The position numbers and the translations under genes were made by a program. Below are positions 28,686 to 36,863 of a stretch of 64,000 bases of DNA, piece after piece (position 1 is the stretch's first letter; every line of letters starts with the position of its first letter). Origin of the DNA: Chromobacterium piscinae (GTDB lineage: Bacteria > Pseudomonadota > Gammaproteobacteria > Burkholderiales > Chromobacteriaceae); assembly GCF_021129175.1 (NCBI RefSeq), contig NZ_JAJOHV010000035.1:62001-126000 (forward strand). Reading direction: 5' to 3'. The notes beneath the pieces were generated by a model. That model did no database searches. It was not told the origin of the DNA and saw only the letters and a program-made list of their open reading frames with translations.

Positions 28686-29822
28686 ATGTCTGCCGCCAAG
28701 CCAAGCTTCAAACGCGTCATCGAGTACCCTCTCCCCGCATCCAGTCAGACGCACGAAGTCGTCTCCATCGCGCCGGACCTTATCCTCATCTCGCAGCAGC
28801 CATCCGGCGGTTTGGTGAAAATGCGGGTGGATCCCGGCACAGGACGCCCCATAGAATCCGTCGCCCACATCATCGACAACCCATTCTCCGGCCTGCATGG
28901 GCTGACGGTGTCGAAACGCCATCCCGGCTGCCTGTGGGTCACGCTGCAGTTTCAATCGGAGTTGCTGCTGATCGACCCGGTCGCACACGACTTGGCGGCC
29001 GCCCCCAGAACGCTGCAAAAAATCCAGTTGCCGGAACCCGCCCGCGGCCCCCACGTCGTCGCGGAGGACGGCGACATCCTGTGGGCCTCCTGCAAGGACA
29101 GCCACCACGTTGCGCGGGTGGACACCCATGACCCCGACCATCCGCGGATCATCCCCTGCCCGCCCAGACCAATCTTCGTGCAAGTGCATCCCGCCAGCGG
29201 GGATGTCTACGCCACCCTGGATCAATCCAGCGCGCTATTCCGCGTCCCCGCCAACCCTGCGCAAGCGCCCAGCGAAATCGCTATCCCCGGAGAGGTCGGC
29301 AATACCCCGGTCGGCATGGTGCCAGGGCCGGACGGAAACCTGTGGCTCGCCCTGCTGGGCAACGCCTCCGGCGGAAACGGCAGTTTCGGCCGTATCCTGG
29401 CCAATGGCGAGATCGATTGGTTCCAACTCACAGCCGGCCCAGCCAAAGGAGCCTCGTTCATCCATCTGGGCTTCTCGCCCGACCCATCCAAGTCAAATAC
29501 GATCTACCTGCTGGCCTCATCGATGGCCAACAGCTCCGCTCTCAACGGCGTAGTGCAGGTCATGCTGAACGAAGACTACAGCCAGCTCGGCCCCCAGCAA
29601 ACCATCGCCTTTCCTACGCAACAGAGCATGACCCATCGCGTGCTCTGCACCGAGCGCAGCCTTTACGCCACCGAGCTGGGCGCCTGCTGCCTCGCGCACC
29701 TGGCTCCTGCCTTCTCTCCGTACGGCGAGGGCATCAATGAAATGGCGGACTCCTATTCGCTATGGGGTTGCGGCGTCCCAAGCCAAACCGTCCACTACCA
29801 CGGACCGGATCGGGAGCGCTAA
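28686..29822 (+). CDS. Vgb-like (streptogramin lyase-type) beta-propeller protein
   Basis: 378 residues from ATG 28686, seven bases after GAGGAA. The sequence consists of recurring four-strand blades with the family motifs FSGLHGLTVS, GNTPVGMVPGPDGNLWLALLGN and FGRILANGEIDWFQL, as in virginiamycin B lyase and related propellers. No signal peptide. True Vgb enzymes open streptogramin B antibiotics with an active-site His and Glu; I could not place those residues securely, so resistance should not be assumed. Many propellers of this type have other, unknown roles. Transcribed alone and followed by a strong hairpin. Confidence 0.7.
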   Translation: MSAAKPSFKRVIEYPLPASSQTHEVVSIAPDLILISQQPSGGLVKMRVDPGTGRPIESVAHIIDNPFSGLHGLTVSKRHPGCLWVTLQFQSELLLIDPVAHDLAAAPRTLQKIQLPEPARGPHVVAEDGDILWASCKDSHHVARVDTHDPDHPRIIPCPPRPIFVQVHPASGDVYATLDQSSALFRVPANPAQAPSEIAIPGEVGNTPVGMVPGPDGNLWLALLGNASGGNGSFGRILANGEIDWFQLTAGPAKGASFIHLGFSPDPSKSNTIYLLASSMANSSALNGVVQVMLNEDYSQLGPQQTIAFPTQQSMTHRVLCTERSLYATELGACCLAHLAPAFSPYGEGINEMADSYSLWGCGVPSQTVHYHGPDRER

Positions 29823-29853
29823 GAGCCTGCTCACCCGCTTCGCCTGCCAAGCG

Positions 29854-29881
29854 GGATGCCTCATCGCATGATGAGGCATCC
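29854..29881 (+). terminator. Probable intrinsic terminator after the propeller gene
   Basis: Perfect 12-base stem GGATGCCTCATC (29854-29865) with its complement (29870-29881) and loop GCAT, 31 bases after the stop, followed by TGATTATTCG, a modestly T-rich tail. Confidence 0.7.
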
Positions 29882-30232
29882 TGATTATTCGAAAAATATT
29901 GACAAATCAAAAAATTAACAGGAGAATTCGCCGGAATCGCTTCATGTTGTCCCGCTCAAACGAGCCGTAACGCTCCTCTTCTCTAGCCAAGCCTCCTCCA
30001 AATCATCAGTTGTTGGCACGCGAAGGTAGTTGTCACAAGCCTAGCCAGCAATCCATTGCAAGCCGCCAAGCCAAACATATCAAACAGGCGGCGGCTGATT
30101 GGAATCCGTTGTCTCGCAGCCTCCATGACACCCGGGCAGAACTCATGAAAATATCGCAAGCCATCCTTGCCATAGGGACTCGCTTTAACAATATCAACCC
30201 ATGCCAAAGGCATGGGAGTCGGAAAATAAACC
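29882..30232. other. Intergenic region before the first MKIQ-family gene
   Basis: About 350 bases, AT-richer than the surroundings (poly-A/T near 29890-29925). Short open frames on both strands show no family signal. I see no tRNA, repeat or riboswitch-like fold. The promoter of the small gene at 30233 must lie here. Confidence 0.45.
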
Positions 30233-30412
30233 ATGAAAATTCAGGAACTGAAACAGGGTGACCTGATCACCCAACAAATCGACAATCTGATCGTCTCGTT
30301 CAAAGTCTTGTCCATCAAGCAAATAGGCCGCCGCTTTCAGGTAACGTTCAGCTCGGCCTCGGGCATTGAAACTGCAAGCTATCAAGCCGACGCACTGATC
30401 ACCTCCATCTGA
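30233..30412 (+). CDS. 59-residue MKIQ-family protein, copy 1 (unknown function)
   Basis: An open frame of 60 codons from ATG 30233 to TGA 30410-30412, with GGAAAA nine bases ahead of the start. The product begins MKIQELKQGDL and is a paralogue of the 86-residue protein at 33515: 23 of the first 41 residues are identical without gaps by hand alignment, while the DNA has diverged more, mostly at third positions. This pattern argues that both are translated and under selection. The fold is probably a small beta-barrel (LKxGDLxTQxID, then VxFxV and FSS strands). No signal peptide, membrane helix or known domain is recognised. Confidence 0.65.
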   Translation: MKIQELKQGDLITQQIDNLIVSFKVLSIKQIGRRFQVTFSSASGIETASYQADALITSI

Positions 30413-30650
30413 TCGCGCGCCGCGAGGCAGCTCCAGCCTCCCCGCCGCATGACTTCCGCCGCGCTACCCGCCCTTATGGCGCGAAGCTCCGCATGCTTCG
30501 CACAAGGCACGCCCTCATAACAAAAAACAAGCGGCGCGCCTCCCCGCTGAGATGACGTGTCCTGCCACTCCTCTCGCAGGCCAGCCCATGCCGCCAAGCG
30601 CAAATGGCAAGCCGCATTCACTAGTTCAATATCGCGAGCCAAGCGGAGCG
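30413..30650 (-). pseudogene. Decayed 3' fragment of a BRO-type gene
   Basis: Bases 30591-30640 align with 36896-36951 in the intact BRO gene, with one 6-base deletion; the reverse translation retains DIELVNAACHLRL against DTELVKLAAACHLRL. The remaining N-terminal BRO domain is absent or unrecognisable. It directly follows the first MKIQ gene on the opposite strand. The next 262 bases (30651-30912) hold no gene apart from the AAGGAG site of the flavoenzyme gene. Confidence 0.6.
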
Positions 30651-30912
30651 CGGCATCCTGCCGCCTCAACAAATTTCCACCCCAGCCGCAAAATCGCATC
30701 AAGCGTATTTCAGCGCTTGCGGCAATGCGAAGGACTGCCAAGGGCAAGCTTAAGTGTAACCGCATACTTATTTGTATTTTAATAGCCTAGCGATATAAAT
30801 AAGAGTGCCTCCTTCTACACGAGGGACGGTTTGGTTGTCGCCTGGCATCAATCGTCAAGCGCGGCATCCACAATGATCCGCAGGAAATCCGCCAGCGCAA
30901 AGGAGCGGCGAA

Positions 30913-32505
30913 ATGACGCAAGCACCCACGCGAGGAGGCGATCAGCCGCTGATCTTGAGCGACAAGCAAGGCTTTGACCGGCGCTGGTTCGCGCCGCAGC
31001 TGCAAGCCGTTTACGTGCCAGCCCGCCACGAGCAAGTAGAGGAATATGTCGGCGCGGCATTAAGCGCATATGGCCGCGACGTGAAAATCGCCTCCGGCCG
31101 CCACTGTTACGAGAACTTCGTCTACAACGACAGCACCCGCGCCATCATCGACATGTCCGCCCTGAGCCAAGTGGGCTTTGATGCGGAACGCAACGCGTAT
31201 TTTGTCGATGCCGGCTGTGAAAACTGGAGCGTGTATCGCGCCTTGCTCAATGGCCATGGCAAAACCCTGCCGGCCGGCTCCTGCTATTCGGTCGGCGCGG
31301 GCGGGCACATCACCGGCGGCGGCTACGGCCTGCTGTCCCGACTGCACGGTTTGACCGTAGACCATCTGACCGCCGTCGATATCGTCACCTGGGATGCGGC
31401 ACAGGGCCAGGCGAAATTGCGCCATGTATCCGAGCAAAGCGGCAGCCAGGAGGGGCGCGATTTGTTCTGGGCCTTGCGCGGCGCCGGCTGCGGCAATTTC
31501 GGCGTGATCGTTCGCTATTATTTTGCCGCGCTGCCGGATGCGCCAGACCATGCCACTCAGTTCACGCTTGCCTGGGATTGGGATCAAATCAACAAACAAG
31601 CCTTCAGCCAATTGCTGGACGAATACGCCGACTTCGTCATGCGCATGTCCAACAACGATTTCAGCTTGCTGAAATTGAACCATGTCGATAACGGGCAAAT
31701 CGGCCTGCTTGTACAAATCGCCTCGCCCATCGGCGCCAGCTTTCACCAGCATTGCCAACAGGCCGAAGCGCGCATCCAAAGCCTGCAGCAACGCTTTGCC
31801 GCCATTGCCCCCGCAACCGTCCTGCGCCGCCCCATGGGCGGCCATCCCGGCTGGATGAACACGCTGCACGCCAATCTCAGCGCTCAGCATTTGACCTATC
31901 TGGAAGCGCTGCAAACGGTGAATGGCTCCGGCCCCAACCAGTTTGGCAAATACAAGTCCGCATATATGAATAAAGGCTTCCCACAAAACCAAAAGGATGA
32001 GATTTTCCGCTGGCTGCATGAGAAGCCGGAAGGGCTGGCGAATGGCGCCTTGGCGCAAAGTCTGCTGCAAGTGGATAGCTACGGCGGCGCGGTCAACGAG
32101 CGCAGCAGCAGCGCCACCCCGGTGCCGCAACGCAGTTCCATCCTGAAACTGCAATATCAAACTTATTGGAACAACGCCTCCGCGCCGGGGCAAAGCCGAC
32201 AATCCCGTTATCAGGAACAGGCCCGGACGCATCTGAACTGGATTCGCGGCTTTTATCAGGCGGTGTACGCCGAATATGGCGGCACGCCCAATCCGGAGCA
32301 AGACAAGAACGGCGTGGTGGATGGCTGCTATTACAACTACCCGGACTGCGATTTGGGCACCCATGAAGACGGGAAGATCGATCAGGCCATGCAGCTATAT
32401 TTCAAGGAAAACTACCGCAGTGCGCCGCGCAACCTGGTACAGGTGAAACGGCAATGGGACCCGCAAGACTACTTCCACCACGCGCAGTCCATCCCGATCA
32501 AGTAG
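30913..32505 (+). CDS. Berberine-bridge-type FAD-linked oxidase
   Basis: 530 residues from ATG 30913 with AAGGAG seven bases upstream. The N-terminal FAD-binding domain (PCMH type) shows SGRHCYENF, whose His is the expected 8-alpha attachment site, and LPAGSCYSVGAGGHITGGGYG, whose Cys matches the second covalent site. The C-terminal BBE box ends NYPDCDL and YFKENYRSAPRNLVQVKRQWDP. Such bicovalent flavoenzymes oxidise sugars, alcohols or alkaloid-like compounds with oxygen. No Sec or Tat signal is evident, so it appears cytoplasmic. No pathway partner is adjacent, and the substrate is unknown. Confidence 0.88.
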   Translation: MTQAPTRGGDQPLILSDKQGFDRRWFAPQLQAVYVPARHEQVEEYVGAALSAYGRDVKIASGRHCYENFVYNDSTRAIIDMSALSQVGFDAERNAYFVDAGCENWSVYRALLNGHGKTLPAGSCYSVGAGGHITGGGYGLLSRLHGLTVDHLTAVDIVTWDAAQGQAKLRHVSEQSGSQEGRDLFWALRGAGCGNFGVIVRYYFAALPDAPDHATQFTLAWDWDQINKQAFSQLLDEYADFVMRMSNNDFSLLKLNHVDNGQIGLLVQIASPIGASFHQHCQQAEARIQSLQQRFAAIAPATVLRRPMGGHPGWMNTLHANLSAQHLTYLEALQTVNGSGPNQFGKYKSAYMNKGFPQNQKDEIFRWLHEKPEGLANGALAQSLLQVDSYGGAVNERSSSATPVPQRSSILKLQYQTYWNNASAPGQSRQSRYQEQARTHLNWIRGFYQAVYAEYGGTPNPEQDKNGVVDGCYYNYPDCDLGTHEDGKIDQAMQLYFKENYRSAPRNLVQVKRQWDPQDYFHHAQSIPIK

Positions 32506-33514
32506 GCTGGGCAATCTCGCCTATTCCGCCTTTTATTGGAGCAGGCGGCGGATTCGCGCTCGCCTTTGAAGCGTCTGCCATTCGGCATGCGCGGCCTGTC
32601 CATGCCCGTTCCTGAAGCCCTGCATCGCCGCTCGCGACGGCACAAGCTACTCCACCGAGCGTGGTATGGAGCGTGCTCCCTCGCTACAACCTTGCCGCCG
32701 GCATCCTCTGATAGGCCGTAGCGTGCCGGATTTCGAGTTTGAACGCGGACGTGTTCTGCTCATGGTTCACCTTGGTTGAGGTGGTGACTGCACAACATGA
32801 GTTGGTGTCCGGATTCAATAGGCTGCTACAAAGCCGGACCTGCCATGGCCGACATGGCGAGAAGCGCTTCACACCCATGCTTGCCACGCCGCCAGATACT
32901 GGACTTGGTCATGTTATCTGTCTCAATTAGATCAAGATTAAAGCCTGGACTCCCTGCGCCAGAATTAAATGATGGAAAAAGACCTGACAAAAAGAGCAGG
33001 AAAATAACTTTTCCGCACTTTAAAAATAGCGCGCAAATATGACCTCCTCAGCCAAACGAGAAAGTCGAGTTCGACATCCCCCCTTCCCAGCCTTAAGCAG
33101 CGCGGCTATGCCTTGAAAAACATCCGCGTAGGAAACGAAAACCAAAATTGAGAATTGCGCCCGGCGACATCACCGCGCTTGAAAATACATTTGACAACCC
33201 ATAAAAAAAGGCGAAGACTGAATAAGCCAATCCTTACATGTTGCGCAGTCAACAGTCACCCCGCCCCACAGGTCATACCCAAATGGCATTGCTTGCAATT
33301 AATCTATTGACAATGCAATAACGCAATAGGGTTAAATTCTTGTCATTAAGCAATGGCCAAAGCATGCTTTTGCATGCCCCATCTCAAACTGCGCGACAAG
33401 CCAAACAATCCAGCCCAATTAAAACCCCTTCTCGCCGCGCCAGAATAACGGTTTGAAACAATAAAAGCTAACCATCATTCACCAGCACACCACTTCACGC
33501 GAATGGAGTATCAA
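32506..33514. other. 1-kb region without a recognisable gene
   Basis: GC-rich and gene-like in composition to about 32900, then clearly AT-rich. Small open frames (about 60-80 codons) on the plus strand show no domain or good ribosome site. The first part may be decayed coding DNA and the second the edge of an acquired segment. No inverted terminal repeats or tRNA were found. GGAG at 33505 serves the next gene. Confidence 0.4.
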
Positions 33515-33775
33515 ATGAAAATTCAAGACTTAAAAGAGGGAGATTTAGTCACTCAAAGCATTGATGGGAAAATGGTTCTTTTCCAAGTGGCATGCATCCA
33601 AAAAGTAGGCTCGCGATACATTGCCACTTTCTCGTCAAACAAAGAAACCACTACCACACCCCCTCAAACCAAGCAACCTCTTGAGACAGGCGGAAGCAAT
33701 AAAAAATTCCCACCCCTTTCCCTTGTCAAAGATCCAAGAAATGTAATTAAAATCCACACACCAATCACACCATAG
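33515..33775 (+). CDS. 86-residue MKIQ-family protein, copy 2 (unknown function)
   Basis: Starts at ATG 33515, seven bases after GGAG, four codons inside the longest frame. It begins MKIQDLKEGDLVTQ and matches copy 1 at 30233 over about 41 residues up to FSS. It then has its own extension of about 45 residues rich in Thr, Pro, Gln and Lys, likely disordered. AT-rich codon use contrasts with the GC-rich flanks, as in the diguanylate cyclase gene 88 bases downstream. That spacing would allow co-transcription. No function can be assigned. Confidence 0.65.
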   Translation: MKIQDLKEGDLVTQSIDGKMVLFQVACIQKVGSRYIATFSSNKETTTTPPQTKQPLETGGSNKKFPPLSLVKDPRNVIKIHTPITP

Positions 33776-33863
33776 ATCCACAACCCAACCATATTACCAT
33801 GCAAGAGAGAATTAAAATGGACCCCTAATGCATAAATAGCAATCCTTACAAAGGAGTATAAAA

Positions 33864-34829
33864 ATGAACCAGTTGAGAGATGAATCAAGAACCATTTCGC
33901 CCGCGAAAAACAATGAGCAATGCGAAGTGTGGCCGACGCAAGCCAGATTGAAACTTGCCGACTCCCTTTTTCATAGCGTCAGCGAAGGAGTATGCATAAC
34001 TGATAATCAACAGAAAATATTGCAGGCAAATCAAGCACTCTGCAATATTACAGGATTCAGTCATGCCCAAATAATAGGAAGAAAACCCAGTATATTTTCC
34101 TCCAGCATTCACGACAAAACCTTCTTCACGTCCATGTGGCAAGCCATCGATGAGCACGGCCAATGGCAAGGGGAGGTTTGGAACCAAAAGGAAAATGGCT
34201 CGCTATACGCAATCAAACTGAACATCTCTGCCGTCTATGATGTGCGCCAAGAAATTTCTCACTACATCGGAATAATGAGCGACATTACGCAGCAAAAACT
34301 AGATTTAGCGGCAATAACCAAAAGCGCTCATATAGACTCACTAACCGGATTACCCAATAGATTGCTTTTTACCGACCGACTACTTCAAGCGGTTGCCCAA
34401 GCAGATCGGAATAAAACGTTCTTGGCAGTCTGCTTTTTGGACTTGGATCACTTCAAAAAGATCAACGACGTCCATGGCCATCAAAGTGGTGACGCGGTGC
34501 TAAAAGAATTTGCCATTCGGCTAGATACAGCAATCCGAACGGGGGATACCGCTGCAAGACTTGGCGGAGATGAATTCATCCTATTGTTGCTGGGGCTCAA
34601 AAACAGCTCGGAATGCGCAACAATCCTGAAAAGAATCACACACATGGCTTGCCAGCCGATCCCGCTGCCTGCCAATGCGATTTTCCCGACAGCCAGCATT
34701 GGGGTGGCCATCTATCCGACGGATGCAACCATCCCAAACAATTTAGTAGCCTTGGCTGACACCGCCATGTATCGCGCAAAAGCATTAGGCGGAAATCACA
34801 CCATCTATCACCATAAAAAACTTGCCTGA
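33864..34829 (+). CDS. Soluble PAS-GGDEF diguanylate cyclase
   Basis: 321 residues from ATG 33864, eight bases after AAAGGAG. A PAS domain (about 33-145; EGVCITDNQQKILQANQALC, GFSHAQIIGRKP, ending GIMSDITQQK) leads directly into a GGDEF domain (about 153-317) with DSLTGLPNR, LDLDHFKKIND, RTGD I-site and intact GGDEF. It should be an active, feedback-inhibited cyclase that senses a cytoplasmic cue. No membrane helix. Base composition is AT-richer than the other cyclase in this window, suggesting separate, more recent acquisition together with its small neighbours. Confidence 0.9.
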   Translation: MNQLRDESRTISPAKNNEQCEVWPTQARLKLADSLFHSVSEGVCITDNQQKILQANQALCNITGFSHAQIIGRKPSIFSSSIHDKTFFTSMWQAIDEHGQWQGEVWNQKENGSLYAIKLNISAVYDVRQEISHYIGIMSDITQQKLDLAAITKSAHIDSLTGLPNRLLFTDRLLQAVAQADRNKTFLAVCFLDLDHFKKINDVHGHQSGDAVLKEFAIRLDTAIRTGDTAARLGGDEFILLLLGLKNSSECATILKRITHMACQPIPLPANAIFPTASIGVAIYPTDATIPNNLVALADTAMYRAKALGGNHTIYHHKKLA

Positions 34830-34930
34830 CCTGCCCACAAGACACAGCCATAACTCACTCATCAAGGAAAATGGACTTTCTCAACATTGAGCACATTCCT
34901 TGCAGAGCAATATTCCGAAAGGAATACCAG

Positions 34931-35146
34931 ATGCAAAACTATCATATTACATGCGAACGCAACTTGGACGGTTTGTTCCTTGGCTGGTCCGTACACACTA
35001 ACGAAGATGTGCTTGTCTCATCCATTTATCCACGATATGACATGGCAGAGACTGAAACTATTCGACTAGAGGAGAAGTACGGCTCACCCCTAACCGCCCA
35101 TACTCTTATGAATGGAAATAAGATTTTGGAAAAATACTTCCATTGA
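34931..35146 (+). CDS. Small hypothetical protein, 71 residues
   Basis: Start taken at ATG 34931, seven bases after AAGGAA; an in-frame ATG at 34871 would add 20 residues. The product (MQNYHITCERNLDG...) is mildly acidic with no signal peptide, membrane helix or recognised domain. It lies 101 bases after the diguanylate cyclase on the same strand and shares its AT-rich codon use, so it belongs to the same acquired segment. Existence is plausible rather than certain. Confidence 0.5.
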   Translation: MQNYHITCERNLDGLFLGWSVHTNEDVLVSSIYPRYDMAETETIRLEEKYGSPLTAHTLMNGNKILEKYFH

Positions 35147-35198
35147 CGACATCCAGGCAGCCGTCTGACTGCAGCGGCGCCCCCAGTCCAACATCAGC

Positions 35199-35345
35199 AA
35201 CCAACACCGAAACCGCTGCGCCTCCGGCAAGGTACCCCCCTCCCTGCTTACGCCATCATCAGGCAAAGAACCGCAAACCATGTGGCGATACAGGAGATGG
35301 GGGGGGCATGACCAAAAAGAGAAATGCAATGGCCCAGACCACATG
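35199..35345 (-). pseudogene. Internally deleted BRO-type gene fragment
   Basis: Bases 35201-35230 match 37251-37280 at about 25 of 30 positions. Bases 35254-35300 match 37424-37470 with one single-base indel, in the same order and on the same strand as the intact BRO gene. Only 23 bases separate the blocks here, against 143 in the intact gene, so about 120 bases have been deleted. The frame is not maintained. The rest of 35147-35397 shows nothing else. Confidence 0.75.
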
Positions 35346-35397
35346 AGAGAGCACGGCAATTGGGACGCGGCCAGAACACCGGCAAGCTCATAAACAG

Positions 35398-35429
35398 AAA
35401 AGCCGCCAGCATTTGAGCTGGCGGCTTTT
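35398..35429 (-). terminator. Rho-independent terminator of chaA
   Basis: Perfect 13-base stem (35398-35410 with 35417-35429) around loop ATTTGA, ending in TTTT on both strands. It lies 22 bases past the minus-strand antiporter stop at 35452. Confidence 0.88.
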
Positions 35430-35451
35430 GCTTTACCTCGCAGAGCTTCGC

Positions 35452-36531
35452 TCAGGGGCTGATCGCAAAGAACACGAAAGACGCGAAGATCACCAGATGC
35501 ACGATGCCCTGCAGAATGGTGGTGCGCCCTACTGACAGCGACAATGAGCACGCCACCAGCGTCAATAGCAGGAAGATGGTTTCCTTGATTTCCAAGCCCA
35601 GGATCAGCGGCTCGCCCATGAACACGAAAATCATCGCCACCGTGGGAATGGTCAGGCCAATGGATGCCAGCGCCGAACCCAAAGCCAGATTCAGGCTGGT
35701 CTGCACCCGATCCGCCCGCGCCGCGTTGGCGGCGGCCAGCCCTTCCGGCAACAGCACCAGGGCGGCGATGATGATGCCCACCACCGCGGCCGGCGCGCCG
35801 GCGTCCACCACAAAACTCTCAATCGACGGCGACAGCAGCTTGGCCAGGGTCACCACCGCCACCAGGCAAATCAGCAGCATCGCCACGGCCAGCATGGCCA
35901 CCTTGTTGGATGGCGGCGGCGCGTGTTCGTCCTCGTCATGGCTGCCTTCCACCAGAAAATAATCACGGTGGCGGATGGTTTGCACAAACACAAAAGCGCC
36001 ATACAGCACCAGCGACACCACGCCGGTGAACGCTAGTTGCGAGGACGACAGCAACGGCCCCGGCTGGCTAGTGCCATAGTTGGGCAGCACCAGCGCCAAT
36101 ACCGAAATGGCCGCCAGCACGGTCAACGCCGCCTTGGCGCCGCTAAGCTGGAAGTTCTGCTCGCGATGGCGCAAGCCGCCCAGCAGCAGGCAAATGCCCA
36201 GAATGCCGTTGCAGGTGATCATGATGGCGGAAAAAATGGTGTCCCTCGCCAGCGCCAGCTTCTCCTCGCCCCCGCCCAGCATGAAGGAAATGATCAGAGC
36301 TACCTCGATCACCGTCACCGCCAGTGCCAGGATCAAGGTGCCGAAAGGCTCGCCCACCTTATGCGCCACCACCTCGGCGTGGTGCACGGCGGCAAACACC
36401 GTTCCCGCCAGCAACGCCGCCAGCAGCGTCAGATAGAAAGCGTGTCCGCCGGCCGCCGAAGACGCGGCGATGGCGGCCCAGGCCACAACAGGGGTGACAA
36501 TGGTCCAGCGCGGAATCGAGTTATGAATCAA
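35452..36531 (-). CDS. chaA: Calcium/sodium-proton antiporter (ChaA type)
   Basis: 359 residues from a TTG at 36531, chosen because AGGA stands seven bases upstream and no ATG fits; E. coli ChaA has 366. Eleven or so membrane helices carry both halves of the CaCA-family repeat: GEPFGTLILALAVTVIEVALI with the acidic ion-binding site, and VVGIIIAALVLLPEGLAAANAARADRVQTSLN with the matching Glu. A charged, His-rich loop (SHDEDEHAPPPS) links them. It should exchange cytoplasmic Ca2+, Na+ or K+ for protons at the inner membrane. Monocistronic with its own strong terminator. Confidence 0.88.
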   Translation of the reverse strand: MIHNSIPRWTIVTPVVAWAAIAASSAAGGHAFYLTLLAALLAGTVFAAVHHAEVVAHKVGEPFGTLILALAVTVIEVALIISFMLGGGEEKLALARDTIFSAIMITCNGILGICLLLGGLRHREQNFQLSGAKAALTVLAAISVLALVLPNYGTSQPGPLLSSSQLAFTGVVSLVLYGAFVFVQTIRHRDYFLVEGSHDEDEHAPPPSNKVAMLAVAMLLICLVAVVTLAKLLSPSIESFVVDAGAPAAVVGIIIAALVLLPEGLAAANAARADRVQTSLNLALGSALASIGLTIPTVAMIFVFMGEPLILGLEIKETIFLLLTLVACSLSLSVGRTTILQGIVHLVIFASFVFFAISP

Positions 36532-36760
36532 TGGATTTTCCTTATTGTTGACGAACAGCGGCCTGCCTCGCCGGGCAAAGGCTTGGCCGGAACAAGGGGA
36601 CAACCGTTCTGGGAGAGCGATCGAGAAACCAGCATGGAGGCTGCTTTAGCCACAGCATAGCAGCATTAAGTAAATAGACCATGACGCGGCCCATGGGTTC
36701 AGGCTTTGTAAACAAACGGCGCGTCGCTCCGCTGGGAAGGCGAAATCCACTCGGTTAAGG
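36532..36760. other. Intergenic region upstream of chaA
   Basis: The chaA promoter must lie here. No gene is seen; the longer open frame across it on the minus strand is just an upstream extension of chaA without a start signal. Confidence 0.45.
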
Positions 36761-36862
36761 CAGGGTGCGTCACCCCGCAGGGGCGACGCACCGCCAACAC
36801 ATCTCGCCGCGTGAGACGCAATCTGTGCGTCGCGCCGCCAAGAAGGGGGTGACGCGCCCTAC
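36761..36862. repeat. Roughly 100-base MITE/REP-like element
   Basis: The ends are near-perfect inverted repeats: CAGGGTGCGTCACCCC (36761-36776) and, reversed, TAGGGCGCGTCACCCC (from 36862 back). The left end also folds alone (GGTGCGTC with GACGCACC around CCCC-GCA-GGGG, 36764-36792). It lies directly against the BRO stop codon at 36864 and has no coding capacity. The form is that of a non-autonomous mobile repeat; copies elsewhere were not checked. Confidence 0.6.
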
Positions 36863-36863
36863 A

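Noticed and set aside
35090-35551. 153-codon open frame on the minus strand
   Set aside because: It crosses the chaA terminator and 3' end and a BRO fragment; no start signal.
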